Part shown: positions 16,584 through 25,858 of the stretch, piece by piece
How the letters are laid out: the number at the start of each line of letters is the position of its first letter
How positions within the stretch are numbered: position 1 is the stretch's first letter
Assembly (NCBI RefSeq): GCF_002531825.1
Contig: NZ_NWSX01000033.1
Location: forward strand, 1-64,000
DNA: 64,000 bases
Source of the DNA: Rhizobium sp. J15
GTDB taxonomy: Bacteria > Pseudomonadota > Alphaproteobacteria > Rhizobiales > Rhizobiaceae
Reading direction: 5' to 3'
The notes under the pieces: model-generated
The model's input: the letters and a program-made list of their open reading frames with translations, nothing else
Database searches by the model: none
Told to the model about the DNA's origin: nothing
Translations under genes and position numbers: made by a program

Positions 16584-18884
16584 ATGCCTGAAGTGAGTGC
16601 CAGGCGATGGGAATCAGCCGATGCCCTGACCACTGAAACGCGCCGTATCGTCGCCGCGACGGAGGCAATGATGGCATCGACCGCCCACCATCTCTCCGAA
16701 GGCATCGAGAACCTGCGCCTGAAGGCGATCGTCCACGAACTTCCCGACTTTCTCTACGTCAAGGACCGCGATAGCCGCTTCGTCTTCGCCAACGCCGTCA
16801 CGGCGAGCTGCCTTGGCCTGGAAAGTGCTGAAAAGCTGACCGGCAAGCGCGATTTCGACCTGTTCGACTTTGAGACGGCCCGCCGCCACTTCGATATCGA
16901 ACAGCAGATCATGGCGACCGGGCAAGCCCGTATCGACATGGAAGAGACGGTCGTGCTGCCCGGCGGCGGCAAGCCGATCGTCCGGCTGACCTCGAAGATA
17001 CCGCTGCGCAACGATCGCGGCGAGATCATCGGCCTGATCGGCGTTTCCCGCGATATCACCGAACGCAAGTTGCAGGAGGATCTCTATCGCGGCCAGGCGA
17101 ACCTGCTCGAGATGATCGCCCGCAACGAGCCCTTGCCGATGATCCTCGAAGCGCTGGTGCTGATGATCGAGGCGCAGCTGACCGGTATCGACGGCTCTGT
17201 CCTGCTGCTCGACAGCGAGGGCACCCGGCTCTATCACGGCGCGGCTCCCAACCTGCCCGGCGGCTACAGCCGTCTGATCGATGGCGTATCGATCGGCCCG
17301 AAAGTCGGCTCCTGCGGCACCGCCGCCTGGCGCGGCCAGACCGTGATCGTCGAGGACGTGATGAGCGACCCGCTCTGGGAGGACTTCCGGGCCCTGGTTG
17401 CCCCGTTCGGTTTTCGCTCCTGCTGGTCGACGCCGATTGCCACCTCGCAGAACAATGTGCTCGGCACTTTCGCGCTTTATTCCAGGGAAGTGCGCAGACC
17501 GACCGAGCGCGAGATGAAGCTGGTGGCGCTCGCCACCCACATCGCCGGCATCGCCATCGAGCGCAAGCGTGTCGATGACCGCATCCATTTCATGGCTCAT
17601 CATGACGATCTGACGGGCCTGCCGAACCGTGCCTTCCTGAAGGAACGGCTGGCCAATATCCTCGACCAGGCCCGGCGCAACAATCGCAAGGTCACCGTCG
17701 CCTATATCGACCTCGACAATTTCAAGGACATTAACGACGGCCGTGGCCATGCCGCCGGCGACGAGGTGCTGAAGGAAATCGCCGTCCGCATGGTCAACAG
17801 CGTGCGGGCTTCGGATATGGTGGTGCGTCTCGGCGGAGACGAATTCCTCGTGGTTCTCGTCCACCAGTCGAGCCATGATGCCGGCATCATGCGCCGCCTG
17901 CGCGAATTGCAGAAGGCGATCAACCGGCCGGTCCGCGGCGAGGACGGCGAGTTCGCCGTCACCTCGAGCATCGGCGTCGCCTCCTTCCCTTTCGATGGCG
18001 CGACGTCGGAAGAGCTTCTCGCCAATGCCGACCGCGCCATGTACCGCGCCAAGGAACTCGGCCGCAGCACGCTGCAATATCACGATGGCGTCGGCAGCGC
18101 GCCCGTCGGAATGCCGCTCAGCGAGCGGGAGGAATTGCATCAGGCGATCGTCGGCAATCAGCTTTTCCTGGAGTACCAGCCGCAGGTCGACGTCGCGACC
18201 GGCCGCATCACCGGCCTCGAGGCGCTGGTGCGCTGGAACCATCCGGCAAAGGGCAGGGTGCCGCCGGTCAATTTCATTCCGCTCGCCGAAGAGACGGGCC
18301 TCATCGTTCACCTCGGCCTCTGGGTATTGAACGACGCATGCCGCCAGGCCCGCCGCTGGCAGGACATGGGCCTGACGCCGTTGACGATCGCCGTCAACGT
18401 CTCCGCCAAACAGTTCGCCGATCCGGATTTCGCAAAACATGTCGCCGAAGCGCTCGAACGCCACGCCCTGAATTCCCATTGGCTGGAGTTGGAAGTGACC
18501 GAGAGCGTGGTGATGCAGGATGCCGAACGCGCGCTCGCCATGATGGAATCGCTGCGTGCGCTCGGCGTGCGGCTGTCGATCGACGATTTCGGTTCCGGCT
18601 ATTCCAGCCTCGCGGCGCTGAAGACTTTCCCCTTCGATCGTCTGAAGATGGACCGTTCGCTGGTCGAAGCCCTGCCGGGCGACAAGACCGCCGTCGCCAT
18701 CGTCTCGGCCGTCATTTCGCTGGCGCGGACGCTGAAGCTGTCGGTTCTCGCCGAAGGCGTGGAAACCGACGCCCAGCTGGATTTCCTGCGCCAGGCCGGT
18801 TGCGACGAGGCGCAGGGTTACCGCTTCTCGAAGCCGGTCTCTCCCGACGGGATCGCCGCATTGCTGCAGGCAGGCGGCCTCTGA
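16584..18884 (+). CDS. PAS-GAF-GGDEF-EAL cyclic-di-GMP protein
   Basis: About 766 residues. The order is PAS (about 45-165, HELPDFLYVKDRDSRF to GVSRDITERK), GAF (about 180-330), GGDEF (about 340-505, with LTGLPNRAFLKERL, YIDLDNFKDIND and an intact RLGGDEF) and EAL (about 520-765, with GLEALVRWNHP, LEVTESV, SIDDFGSGYSS, LKMDRSLV, LAEGVET). Both catalytic domains look intact, so it could make and degrade cyclic-di-GMP under control of a small-molecule or redox sensor. No membrane helix is visible. GGGGAG precedes ATG 16584; starts at 16503 and 16536 are also possible. Confidence 0.9.
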   Translation: MPEVSARRWESADALTTETRRIVAATEAMMASTAHHLSEGIENLRLKAIVHELPDFLYVKDRDSRFVFANAVTASCLGLESAEKLTGKRDFDLFDFETARRHFDIEQQIMATGQARIDMEETVVLPGGGKPIVRLTSKIPLRNDRGEIIGLIGVSRDITERKLQEDLYRGQANLLEMIARNEPLPMILEALVLMIEAQLTGIDGSVLLLDSEGTRLYHGAAPNLPGGYSRLIDGVSIGPKVGSCGTAAWRGQTVIVEDVMSDPLWEDFRALVAPFGFRSCWSTPIATSQNNVLGTFALYSREVRRPTEREMKLVALATHIAGIAIERKRVDDRIHFMAHHDDLTGLPNRAFLKERLANILDQARRNNRKVTVAYIDLDNFKDINDGRGHAAGDEVLKEIAVRMVNSVRASDMVVRLGGDEFLVVLVHQSSHDAGIMRRLRELQKAINRPVRGEDGEFAVTSSIGVASFPFDGATSEELLANADRAMYRAKELGRSTLQYHDGVGSAPVGMPLSEREELHQAIVGNQLFLEYQPQVDVATGRITGLEALVRWNHPAKGRVPPVNFIPLAEETGLIVHLGLWVLNDACRQARRWQDMGLTPLTIAVNVSAKQFADPDFAKHVAEALERHALNSHWLELEVTESVVMQDAERALAMMESLRALGVRLSIDDFGSGYSSLAALKTFPFDRLKMDRSLVEALPGDKTAVAIVSAVISLARTLKLSVLAEGVETDAQLDFLRQAGCDEAQGYRFSKPVSPDGIAALLQAGGL

Positions 18885-18887
18885 GCT

Positions 18888-19859
18888 TCATTTCACGAGC
18901 TTGCCGATCGCCTCGATCTCGTTCGTCCATATGCCCGCCGCATAGTTCTGCGGCAGACGGCCCAGCTGCGCGGGATCGTCGATGCCGGTGGAGAAATCGC
19001 CGCCGCGATAGGGGCCGAGCACGAAGACGTCGGTCCCGGCATCCTTCATCCGATTGAGGAAACGGTCCGGCCAGCCCCAGAGCCACGGCGCGATATTGAC
19101 CGGCACCAGCATCATCCCATGTTTGCAGGCATCCGGCAGTAGACCGGTCCAGCCATAGGCGATATAGCCGGTGAGGCAGCCCTTCAGGCTCTTGCGCGAT
19201 GCGGTCCTGATATCGGGCGCGAGCCGGCGCAGGACGTCGATCGGCTCGTCCCCGCCATAGACGATGATCTCTGCCCGGCGCTCGGCGGAAAGCCCGTTGA
19301 GCACGGCGGCGAGCTTTTCGCCTTCGGAAGGGTCGCGGCTCTTGACGTTGATGAGGAAGCGCCGGTCCGGAAAGGTCGAAAGCACCTGCGTCAGCGTCGG
19401 CATCATGCCGATGCCCCGGCCGCGGAAAGGAAAGCTCTTGCCGCCATCGGCGGTGTAGCCATAGCCGATGTCGAGCTTCCTCATCTCCGCCATCGAATGC
19501 TCGCGCGTCACACCGTGCCCATCGGTGCGGCAGTCGAGTGTCCAGTCGTGAAAGACGGCGAACTCACCGTCCGTCGTCGGATGTACGTCGATCTCGACGA
19601 TATCGGCGCCGGCTGCAAAACCTGCCTGCATCGACGCAATGGTGTTTTCCAGATAGCCGTGTTTGGGCGGCAGCATGCGGCTCGCCGTGCAGGTATCATT
19701 CTTCAGATCGGTCTCGTCGAAGCGCTGGGCGATACCGCGATGGGCAAGCAGCACCGGCTTTCCCGGCCGATGCTCGGCAAGCAGGCTGGTATTGTTGAGA
19801 TAGATGCCAACAGCGGCGAGCGCGATCGCCGCTGCGCCATATAAAAGCTTCCTGCCCAT
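18888..19859 (-). CDS. Glycerophosphodiester phosphodiesterase family protein, membrane-anchored
   Basis: A 323-residue protein with an N-terminal hydrophobic segment (MGRKLLYGAAAIALAAVGIY), an uncleaved anchor or signal peptide, followed by a GDPD TIM-barrel. Family residues are visible: LLAHRG, the GYLENTIASMQAG and IVEIDVHPT region with the metal-binding Glu-Asp pair, and VFHDWTLD. It should hydrolyse glycerophosphodiesters to glycerol-3-phosphate in the periplasm. GGGGGAG lies ahead of the ATG. It converges on the GGDEF-EAL gene with three bases between stops. Confidence 0.88.
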   Translation of the reverse strand: MGRKLLYGAAAIALAAVGIYLNNTSLLAEHRPGKPVLLAHRGIAQRFDETDLKNDTCTASRMLPPKHGYLENTIASMQAGFAAGADIVEIDVHPTTDGEFAVFHDWTLDCRTDGHGVTREHSMAEMRKLDIGYGYTADGGKSFPFRGRGIGMMPTLTQVLSTFPDRRFLINVKSRDPSEGEKLAAVLNGLSAERRAEIIVYGGDEPIDVLRRLAPDIRTASRKSLKGCLTGYIAYGWTGLLPDACKHGMMLVPVNIAPWLWGWPDRFLNRMKDAGTDVFVLGPYRGGDFSTGIDDPAQLGRLPQNYAAGIWTNEIEAIGKLVK

Positions 19860-19979
19860 CCTGCTCCCCCTGATTGCATCGAACGAGGCAACAGCTAGAA
19901 AGCGATTCTGGTTGTTCTTGGGCTGTTTTCCGGCTTTTCTATGCAGGTGTTTAATCCCCGGAAAAGGAGTGGCATCGCC

Positions 19980-20786
19980 ATGGAAGCACAGGACGACGAT
20001 CTCATCCGTTTCGAAGAACAGGGCGCCGCGCCCTTGCCGCCAGCCTCCGTCGAGGGCCATGTCGAGCGCGCCGGCGCCCGCATCTGGTTTGCGAGCTATG
20101 GGAGCGGCCCTGCCGTCATTCTGCTGCATGGCGGCCTCGGCCATAGCGGCAACTGGGGCTATCAGGTCCCGGCGCTGCTCGCTAGCGGCCGCCGTGTCGT
20201 GCTGATCGACAGCCGCGGCCACGGCCGCAGCACCCGCGATTCCCGTCCCTATACCTATGAACTGATGGCCGCCGACGTGCTCGCGGTCATGGACGAACTG
20301 CGCCTGGAAAAGGCGGCCGTCGTCGGCTGGAGCGACGGCGCCTGTATCGCTCTCGTTCTCGCGATGACGGTACCCTCCCGCATCGAGGGCGTCTTCTTCT
20401 TCGCCTGCAACATGGATCCGAGCGGAACTCTGGAATTCGTACCGACGCCGGTCATCGACCGCTGTTTCGGCAGGCACGGCAAGGATTATGCGGCATTGTC
20501 GGCGACGCCGGACGATTTTAATGGCTTCGTCGAAGCGGTTAGCCTGATGATGAGGACCGAACCGAACTATGATGCCGCCGATCTCGGCCAGATCCGCGTG
20601 CCGGTGGCGATCGTGCTCGGTGAGCATGACGAGTTCATCAAGCCCGACCATGCCGAATATCTCGCCCGCAGTATTCCGGACGCTCAGATGATCTATCTCA
20701 ATGGCGTCAGCCATTTTGCGCCACTGCAGCGGCCGGCCGAGTTCAACGCCGCAGTGTTGTCCTTCCTCGACGGGCTCCCGTCTTGA
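19980..20786 (+). CDS. Alpha/beta hydrolase
   Basis: A 268-residue alpha/beta hydrolase. The oxyanion region ILLHGGLGHSGNWGYQ, the strand DSRGHGRST, the nucleophile elbow VVGWSDGACIAL (Ser), the acid in VLGEHDEF and the late His in GVSHFAPLQ form the expected catalytic set. It resembles pimeloyl-ACP esterase-like or haloperoxidase-like enzymes; the substrate is unknown. AAGGAG precedes ATG 19980. It is followed closely by the exonuclease gene but is probably a separate function. Confidence 0.87.
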   Translation: MEAQDDDLIRFEEQGAAPLPPASVEGHVERAGARIWFASYGSGPAVILLHGGLGHSGNWGYQVPALLASGRRVVLIDSRGHGRSTRDSRPYTYELMAADVLAVMDELRLEKAAVVGWSDGACIALVLAMTVPSRIEGVFFFACNMDPSGTLEFVPTPVIDRCFGRHGKDYAALSATPDDFNGFVEAVSLMMRTEPNYDAADLGQIRVPVAIVLGEHDEFIKPDHAEYLARSIPDAQMIYLNGVSHFAPLQRPAEFNAAVLSFLDGLPS

Positions 20787-20832
20787 ATCGCTCCCTCTAG
20801 CCTCGCGTTCATTTCTCGCTATCTCTAGCTTC

Positions 20833-21843
20833 ATGAGAGCTGATGCGCTGCTTTATCCCGCCCCGGAAGGACTCTACTGCCCGGAAGGCGGTTTTTATGT
20901 CGATCCTGTGCGTCCCGTCGAGCGGGCGCTCATCACCCACGGTCATTCGGATCACGCCCGGCCGGGCCATGTGAACGTGCTCGCTACCCGCCAGACGCTG
21001 GATATCATGCGCCTGCGTTACGGTGACGGTTTCTGCGCCAGCGAGCAGGCTGTTTCCTTCAGCGAGGAACTATGGGTTAACGGCGTGAAGGTGAGCTTCC
21101 ATCCCGCCGGCCATGTGCTCGGTTCGGCCCAGATCGCCATTGAGAAGAACGGTACCCGCATCGTCGTCTCCGGCGATTACAAGCGCCGTCCCGACCCGAC
21201 CTGCGCGGCCTATACGCCGGTTCCCTGCGACGTCTTCATCACCGAGGCGACCTTCGGCCTGCCGGTTTTCCATCATCCCGATCCGATGGACGAGACCGGC
21301 AAACTGCTGGCCTCGTTGCGGCAGTTTCCCGAGCGCACCCATCTCGTCGGCGCCTATGCGCTCGGCAAGGCCCAGCGTGTCATCCGGCTGCTGCGCGATG
21401 CCGGTTATGCCGAGCCGATCTATATCCATGGCGCCATGGAGAAGCTCTGCGACTATTACATCGGGCAGGGTGTCGATCTCGGCGAACTGCTGCCGGCCAC
21501 GATCGAAAGCCGCGACAAATCCGCCTTCAAGGGCGCCGTCGTCATCGGCCCGTCATCGGCCTTCGCCGACCGCTGGGCCCGCCGCTTCAACGAGCCGCTG
21601 CCGGCCTTCGCCTCCGGCTGGATGATGGTGCGCCAGCGTGCAAAACAGCTCGGCGTCGAATTGCCGCTCGTCATCTCCGACCATTGCGACTGGCCGGAGC
21701 TGACGGAAACGATCCGGGAACTGCATCCGGCCGAGGTCTGGGTGACGCATGGCCGCGAGGAAGCCCTGGTGCGCTGGTGCCAGTTGCAAGGCATCAAGGC
21801 GAAGCCGCTGCATCTCGTGGGCTACGAGGATGAGGGGGATTGA
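20833..21843 (+). CDS. DNA ligase-associated exonuclease (MBL/SNM1-like)
   Basis: A 336-residue metallo-beta-lactamase/beta-CASP type nuclease. Metal-binding motifs ITHGHSDHARPGH (HxHxDH type), HPAGHVLGSAQI, VSGDYKRRPDP and ISDHCDW are visible. It matches the ligase-associated exonuclease family that occurs beside ATP-dependent DNA ligases and Lhr-type helicases. The role should be trimming DNA ends before sealing by the ligase encoded downstream. The start MRADALLYPAPEGLYC at 20833 is preferred over earlier in-frame codons, which belong to the previous gene's 3' region. Confidence 0.88.
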   Translation: MRADALLYPAPEGLYCPEGGFYVDPVRPVERALITHGHSDHARPGHVNVLATRQTLDIMRLRYGDGFCASEQAVSFSEELWVNGVKVSFHPAGHVLGSAQIAIEKNGTRIVVSGDYKRRPDPTCAAYTPVPCDVFITEATFGLPVFHHPDPMDETGKLLASLRQFPERTHLVGAYALGKAQRVIRLLRDAGYAEPIYIHGAMEKLCDYYIGQGVDLGELLPATIESRDKSAFKGAVVIGPSSAFADRWARRFNEPLPAFASGWMMVRQRAKQLGVELPLVISDHCDWPELTETIRELHPAEVWVTHGREEALVRWCQLQGIKAKPLHLVGYEDEGD

Positions 21844-21866
21844 GATGAGCTGCGTGCTGCCCGAAA

Positions 21867-22019
21867 ACCCCTCCCCAACCCCTCCCCACAAGGGGGAGGG
21901 GCTCAACCTGCTGCGTCGTCCCACCACAAAATCACCGCCGAAAACGCCGCGGCCGAAAGAGAGCGGGGCGTCGCCGCGGGTTAGCCCCTCCCACCTGTGG
22001 GGAGGGGTTGGGGAGGGGT
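21867..22019. repeat. CTCCCC-type inverted repeat element inside an operon
   Basis: Perfect 24-base inverted arms at 21867-21890 and 21996-22019, each built from CCCCTCCCC units, with further small hairpins inside (CCTCCCCACAAGGGGGAGG type). It separates the exonuclease and ligase genes. Similar low-complexity palindromes are common in Rhizobiales intergenic DNA. Confidence 0.8.
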
Positions 22020-22044
22020 CTTTTCCTAGCGTGGGGAGGCGCCC

Positions 22045-23670
22045 ATGAAAGCCTTCGCCGATCTCCTCGACCGCCTGGTGCTGACCCCTAGCCGTAACGG
22101 CAAGCTGAAGCTGCTCACCGACTATTTCCGCGACACGCCTGATCCCGATCGAGGCTATGGCCTTGCCGCCATCGCCGGCACGCTGGAGGTGCGCAACGTC
22201 AAGCCCGCCATGCTGCGCGAACTGGTGCTGGAGCGCATGGACGAGGTGCTGTTCCGCTATTCCTATGACTATGTCGGCGATCTCGCTGAAACCATCTCGC
22301 TCGTCTGGGACAATGAGAGGGATATCGACCGCTCGGCCCTTGCCCAGCCGCGTCTCGGCGAGGTCGTCACCCGCATGAATGCGCTCGGCCGCACCGAGGT
22401 GCGCGGCTACGTCCGCGACCTGCTCGACCGGCTGGATTCCTCCGGCCGTTTCGCCTTCATCAAGCTGGCGACCGGCGCCATGCGTATCGGCGTTTCGGCC
22501 CGTCTCGCCAAGCAGGCGCTCGCCGATCTCGGGGCCAAGGACGTCACCGAGATCGAAACCCTGTGGCATGGGCTGCAGCCGCCTTACGAGACATTGTTCG
22601 AATGGCTGACGGGCGGCGGTGAAAAACCGGTGCTGGCGACGCCGGCGATCTTCCATTCCGTCATGCTGGCCAATGCTGTGGAGGAGGGCGATCTCGACGG
22701 TCTCGATCCGGCCGACTATGCCGCCGAATGGAAATGGGACGGCATCCGCGTCCAGCTCTCCCGCTCCGGCGACAGACGTAAGATCTATTCGCGCTCCGGC
22801 GACGACATTTCGGGCGCCTTTCCCGATGTTCTCGAGTCGATCGATTTTTCCGGCGTCATCGATGGCGAGCTGCTGGTCGGCGGCACCGCGCGCTCCAACA
22901 GCCCGACCCGCACCTTCTCCGATCTGCAACAGCGCTTGAACCGCAAGACGGTGACAGCGAAGATGCTCGACGACTACCCGGCCTTCATCCGTGCCTACGA
23001 CCTGCTCTTCGATCGCGAGGAGGATGTCCGTGGCCGCACCTATGTCGATCGCCGCGACCGCTTGGCCGAAATCATCGAGCGCGCACCCCATGACCGTTTC
23101 GATCTGTCGCCGCTTGTCCCATTTTCATCCTGGGAAGAGCTCGACGATCTGCGCGCCGCCCCGCCCGATCCCGTCATCGAAGGTGTGATGATCAAGCGTC
23201 GCGACAGCATCTATCAGGCCGGCCGCATGAAGGGGCCCTGGTTCAAATGGAAGCGCAATCCTTATAACGTCGATGCGGTGCTGATGTATGCCCAGCGCGG
23301 GCACGGCAAGCGCTCCAGCTACTATTCGGATTTCACCTTCGGAGTCTGGGCCGATGACGAGGATGGCGAACAGCTCGTCCCCGTCGGCAAGGCCTATTTC
23401 GGTTTCACCGATGCCGAACTCGAGGTGCTCGACAAGTTCGTGCGCAACAACACCACCGATCGCTTCGGCCCGGTACGCGCCGTGCGCGCCGACAAGGATT
23501 TCGGCTTCGTCGTCGAAGTGGCCTTCGAGGGCATCAACCGCTCGACGCGGCACAAATCGGGGGTGGCGATGCGCTTTCCCCGCATCGCCCGCCTGCGCCC
23601 CGACAAGCCGCCCTATGAGGCCGACAGGCTGCGGACGCTGATCGCCATGATCGACGCCAAGCTGGAGTAA
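22045..23670 (+). CDS. ATP-dependent DNA ligase (exonuclease-associated family)
   Basis: A 541-residue ligase. The N-terminal helical DNA-binding domain (about 1-200) is followed by the nucleotidyltransferase core with the active-site lysine in EWKWDGIRVQLS (motif I, KxDG) and further motifs VIDGELL, EGVMIKRRDSIY and WFKWKRNPY. An OB-fold follows from about residue 430. It seals nicks using ATP. Its neighbour is the matching exonuclease, as in the ligase-associated cluster that often also has an Lhr-type helicase and a metallophosphoesterase; neither is present here. The ATG follows GGGGAGGC within the repeat element's end. Confidence 0.9.
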   Translation: MKAFADLLDRLVLTPSRNGKLKLLTDYFRDTPDPDRGYGLAAIAGTLEVRNVKPAMLRELVLERMDEVLFRYSYDYVGDLAETISLVWDNERDIDRSALAQPRLGEVVTRMNALGRTEVRGYVRDLLDRLDSSGRFAFIKLATGAMRIGVSARLAKQALADLGAKDVTEIETLWHGLQPPYETLFEWLTGGGEKPVLATPAIFHSVMLANAVEEGDLDGLDPADYAAEWKWDGIRVQLSRSGDRRKIYSRSGDDISGAFPDVLESIDFSGVIDGELLVGGTARSNSPTRTFSDLQQRLNRKTVTAKMLDDYPAFIRAYDLLFDREEDVRGRTYVDRRDRLAEIIERAPHDRFDLSPLVPFSSWEELDDLRAAPPDPVIEGVMIKRRDSIYQAGRMKGPWFKWKRNPYNVDAVLMYAQRGHGKRSSYYSDFTFGVWADDEDGEQLVPVGKAYFGFTDAELEVLDKFVRNNTTDRFGPVRAVRADKDFGFVVEVAFEGINRSTRHKSGVAMRFPRIARLRPDKPPYEADRLRTLIAMIDAKLE

Positions 23671-23789
23671 AATCCGATCCCCTGCGCAACAATGACGCAG
23701 GACGATATTTTCAACACGATGTGTATTGGCGGCAACGCGGTTTCCGGTGCAAATCTTATGTGCCGGGGAATTGATTTGGGTGCTGCGTC

Positions 23790-24713
23790 ATGAGTTCGCA
23801 TGAACGAAATTCTTTTTTCCGCCACCGCCGCGCCGTGCTGGCCGGACTCGCCGGTGCAATTTTTCTGCCGCGCATGGCCGCCGCTTTCGACGTTCCGGAC
23901 GAGCCGCGCCTTGCCAAGCACGACTATGCCGCCGTCCGCCGTCATTTCCGCACGAAACTCCTGAAAAAGGGTCCGGCGCCCGATAAATACGAACCGCTGA
24001 ATGCGCCTGCCGATGCCGACAAGATCTTCTATCGCTCCGGCTATGGCGGCGAGCTGGAACTCGCCGCCTGGGTCTCGAAATACAAGCGGGAGCGCACCGC
24101 CAAGCCCGCCGTGCTTTTCCTCCACGGCGGCAATGCCATGGGCATCGGCCACTGGCAGCTGATGAAGCCCTATATGGATGCCGGTTATGTGGTGATGATG
24201 CCGTCGCTACGCGGCGAAAACGGCCAGATGGGCAATTTCTCCGGCTTCTACGACGAGGTGGACGACGTCCTTGCCGCCACCGAGCGTCTGGCCCATCTGC
24301 CGGGCGTCGATCCCCAGCGGCTTTTTATCGCCGGCCACAGCATCGGTGGCACGCTGACCATGCTGACGGCAATGAGCACGCATAAATTCCGCGCCGCCGC
24401 GCCGATCTCGGGCAATCCCAATGCTTTCCGGTTCTTCAGCCGCTATCCCGAGGACATCCGCTTCGACGACAGCAATGCGCATGAATTCGAGGTGCGCTCA
24501 GCGCTGTGCTACGCCCATAGCTTCAAATGCCCGGTCCGGGTCGTCCACGGCACGGAAGAGTCCCATTTCAACGACCGCGCCGATCTGCTCGCCCGCCGCG
24601 CCCGTGCCGCCGGCACGCACATCGAGACGGATACCGTCACCGGCAACCACACCTCGGCGCTGCCCGCCGAGATCGAGCAGAGCATACGCTTCTTCCACGG
24701 AGTGGCGGCTTGA
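23790..24713 (+). CDS. Secreted alpha/beta hydrolase (dienelactone-hydrolase-like)
   Basis: A 307-residue protein with an N-terminal signal peptide (RHRRAVLAGLAGAIFLPRMAAAF, cleaved near residue 31; the two arginines hint at Tat export but the motif is imperfect). The catalytic domain shows VLFLHGGNAMG, the nucleophile FIAGHSIGGTL, HGTEESHF and a C-terminal HTSALP histidine. It resembles prolyl oligopeptidase or dienelactone hydrolase folds; the substrate is unknown. It stands alone and is followed by paired hairpins. Confidence 0.85.
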   Translation: MSSHERNSFFRHRRAVLAGLAGAIFLPRMAAAFDVPDEPRLAKHDYAAVRRHFRTKLLKKGPAPDKYEPLNAPADADKIFYRSGYGGELELAAWVSKYKRERTAKPAVLFLHGGNAMGIGHWQLMKPYMDAGYVVMMPSLRGENGQMGNFSGFYDEVDDVLAATERLAHLPGVDPQRLFIAGHSIGGTLTMLTAMSTHKFRAAAPISGNPNAFRFFSRYPEDIRFDDSNAHEFEVRSALCYAHSFKCPVRVVHGTEESHFNDRADLLARRARAAGTHIETDTVTGNHTSALPAEIEQSIRFFHGVAA

Positions 24714-24720
24714 GTTTGCA

Positions 24721-24760
24721 GCGGCCGGCAACACCGGCCGCCGTCGCCGATAGCGACGGC
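24721..24760. terminator. Two consecutive hairpins after the secreted hydrolase
   Basis: GCGGCCGG-CAACA-CCGGCCGC at 24721-24741, then GCCGTCGC-CGATA-GCGACGGC at 24740-24760, sharing two bases. No long U-run follows, but the double stem just after a stop codon suggests termination or mRNA 3'-end protection. Confidence 0.55.
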
Positions 24761-24876
24761 GGATTCACCGTTTTGCGAGTTTGATTTTCCACCCTGACGC
24801 CAGCCTCGCGCCAGCCGCGAATGCCATCGTTCAGGCAGATGTCACTGTCTTGCCGATCGTTGATAGGGGTGGTTCC

Positions 24877-25683
24877 ATGAATTTTCTGCGCCGGGTTTTC
24901 CCGATTGCCGGGCTTGTAACGGCCGCCGCGTCGCTGAGTGGCTGCAACATCCTCATTCCCGACGTCGCCGCCGATTCGCCGGCCCGCTTCGTGCAGGAAA
25001 CCTCGCCGGTCTTCTATCAGCCGCCCGGCGTCGATCCGCGCCGGGTGCGGCCCATTCCCGATCAGCCGGTGCCGCAGACGCGCGAGCTCTACAGGACCCA
25101 GTTCAACCAGACCTACGGCCTGCCGGTCAGCAATCCGGTGAATATGACGATGTACGGCGAATTGCGCGACGAGGATTTCACCCTGCCGTCGATCCCGGTC
25201 AGCCGCATACAGCCGCAGTTCCTGCGCCAGGAAGTCGAATATCAGACGCTCGAGCGCCCCGGCACCGTTGTCATCGACACCAAGACGCGCTTTCTCTATT
25301 TGGTCGAGGGCAACGGCAAGGCGATGCGCTACGGCGTCGGCCTCGGCCGCGACGGTTATGCCTGGTCGGGCCGCGGCGTCATCCAGTGGAAGCAGAAATG
25401 GCCGCACTGGACGCCGCCGGTCGAAATGGTCTCGCGCCAGCCTGAGGTTCGCCCCTTTGCGGCGGAAAACGGCGGCATGAATCCGGGCCTTCAGAACCCG
25501 CTCGGCGCGCGCGCCATGTATATCTTCAAGGACGGGCAGGATACGCTCTACCGCATCCACGGCACGCCCGACTGGCAATCGATCGGCAAGGCCACCTCGT
25601 CGGGCTGCGTGCGCATGCTCAACCAGGATGTGATCGATCTCTATAATCGCGTTCCCGCAAAGGCCGAGATCGTTGTGATGTAG
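24877..25683 (+). CDS. L,D-transpeptidase lipoprotein (first of a tandem pair)
   Basis: A 268-residue protein with a lipoprotein signal (LVTAAASLSGC, lipobox LSGC near residue 24). The YkuD domain (about 130-268) ends with the catalytic motif IHGTPDWQSIGKATSSGCVRM, in which His and the Cys of SSGCVR are the expected active-site residues. It should form 3-3 cross-links in peptidoglycan or attach proteins to it, from the inner leaflet of the outer membrane. It is followed by a paralogue. Together they resemble the expanded LDT set of rhizobia. Confidence 0.9.
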   Translation: MNFLRRVFPIAGLVTAAASLSGCNILIPDVAADSPARFVQETSPVFYQPPGVDPRRVRPIPDQPVPQTRELYRTQFNQTYGLPVSNPVNMTMYGELRDEDFTLPSIPVSRIQPQFLRQEVEYQTLERPGTVVIDTKTRFLYLVEGNGKAMRYGVGLGRDGYAWSGRGVIQWKQKWPHWTPPVEMVSRQPEVRPFAAENGGMNPGLQNPLGARAMYIFKDGQDTLYRIHGTPDWQSIGKATSSGCVRMLNQDVIDLYNRVPAKAEIVVM

Positions 25684-25700
25684 CGCTGCAACAGCGCTAC
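25680..25700. terminator. Hairpin overlapping the stop codon of the first transpeptidase
   Basis: GTAGCGCTG-CAA-CAGCGCTAC, nine pairs, starting at the last base before the TAG stop. No U-run. It may separate the two paralogous genes transcriptionally. Confidence 0.4.
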
Positions 25701-25858
25701 CCATTCGTCCGCTCGCGGCCGGACACGTCTGCGTGAAGCTATGGTTTATTTGGCGCAAGCCGATAGATTTTCTCTTGTCGTTATCGGCAATGAACGAATC
25801 ATCGGTTATCAGGTGCCTCGTTCGGCTTCCCGCATCAAAAGGAACTCAGTCCCGCGTC

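Noticed and set aside
16614..18479. Long reverse-strand ORF opposite the GGDEF-EAL gene
   Set aside because: Same reason: antisense shadow, no motif, no ribosome site.
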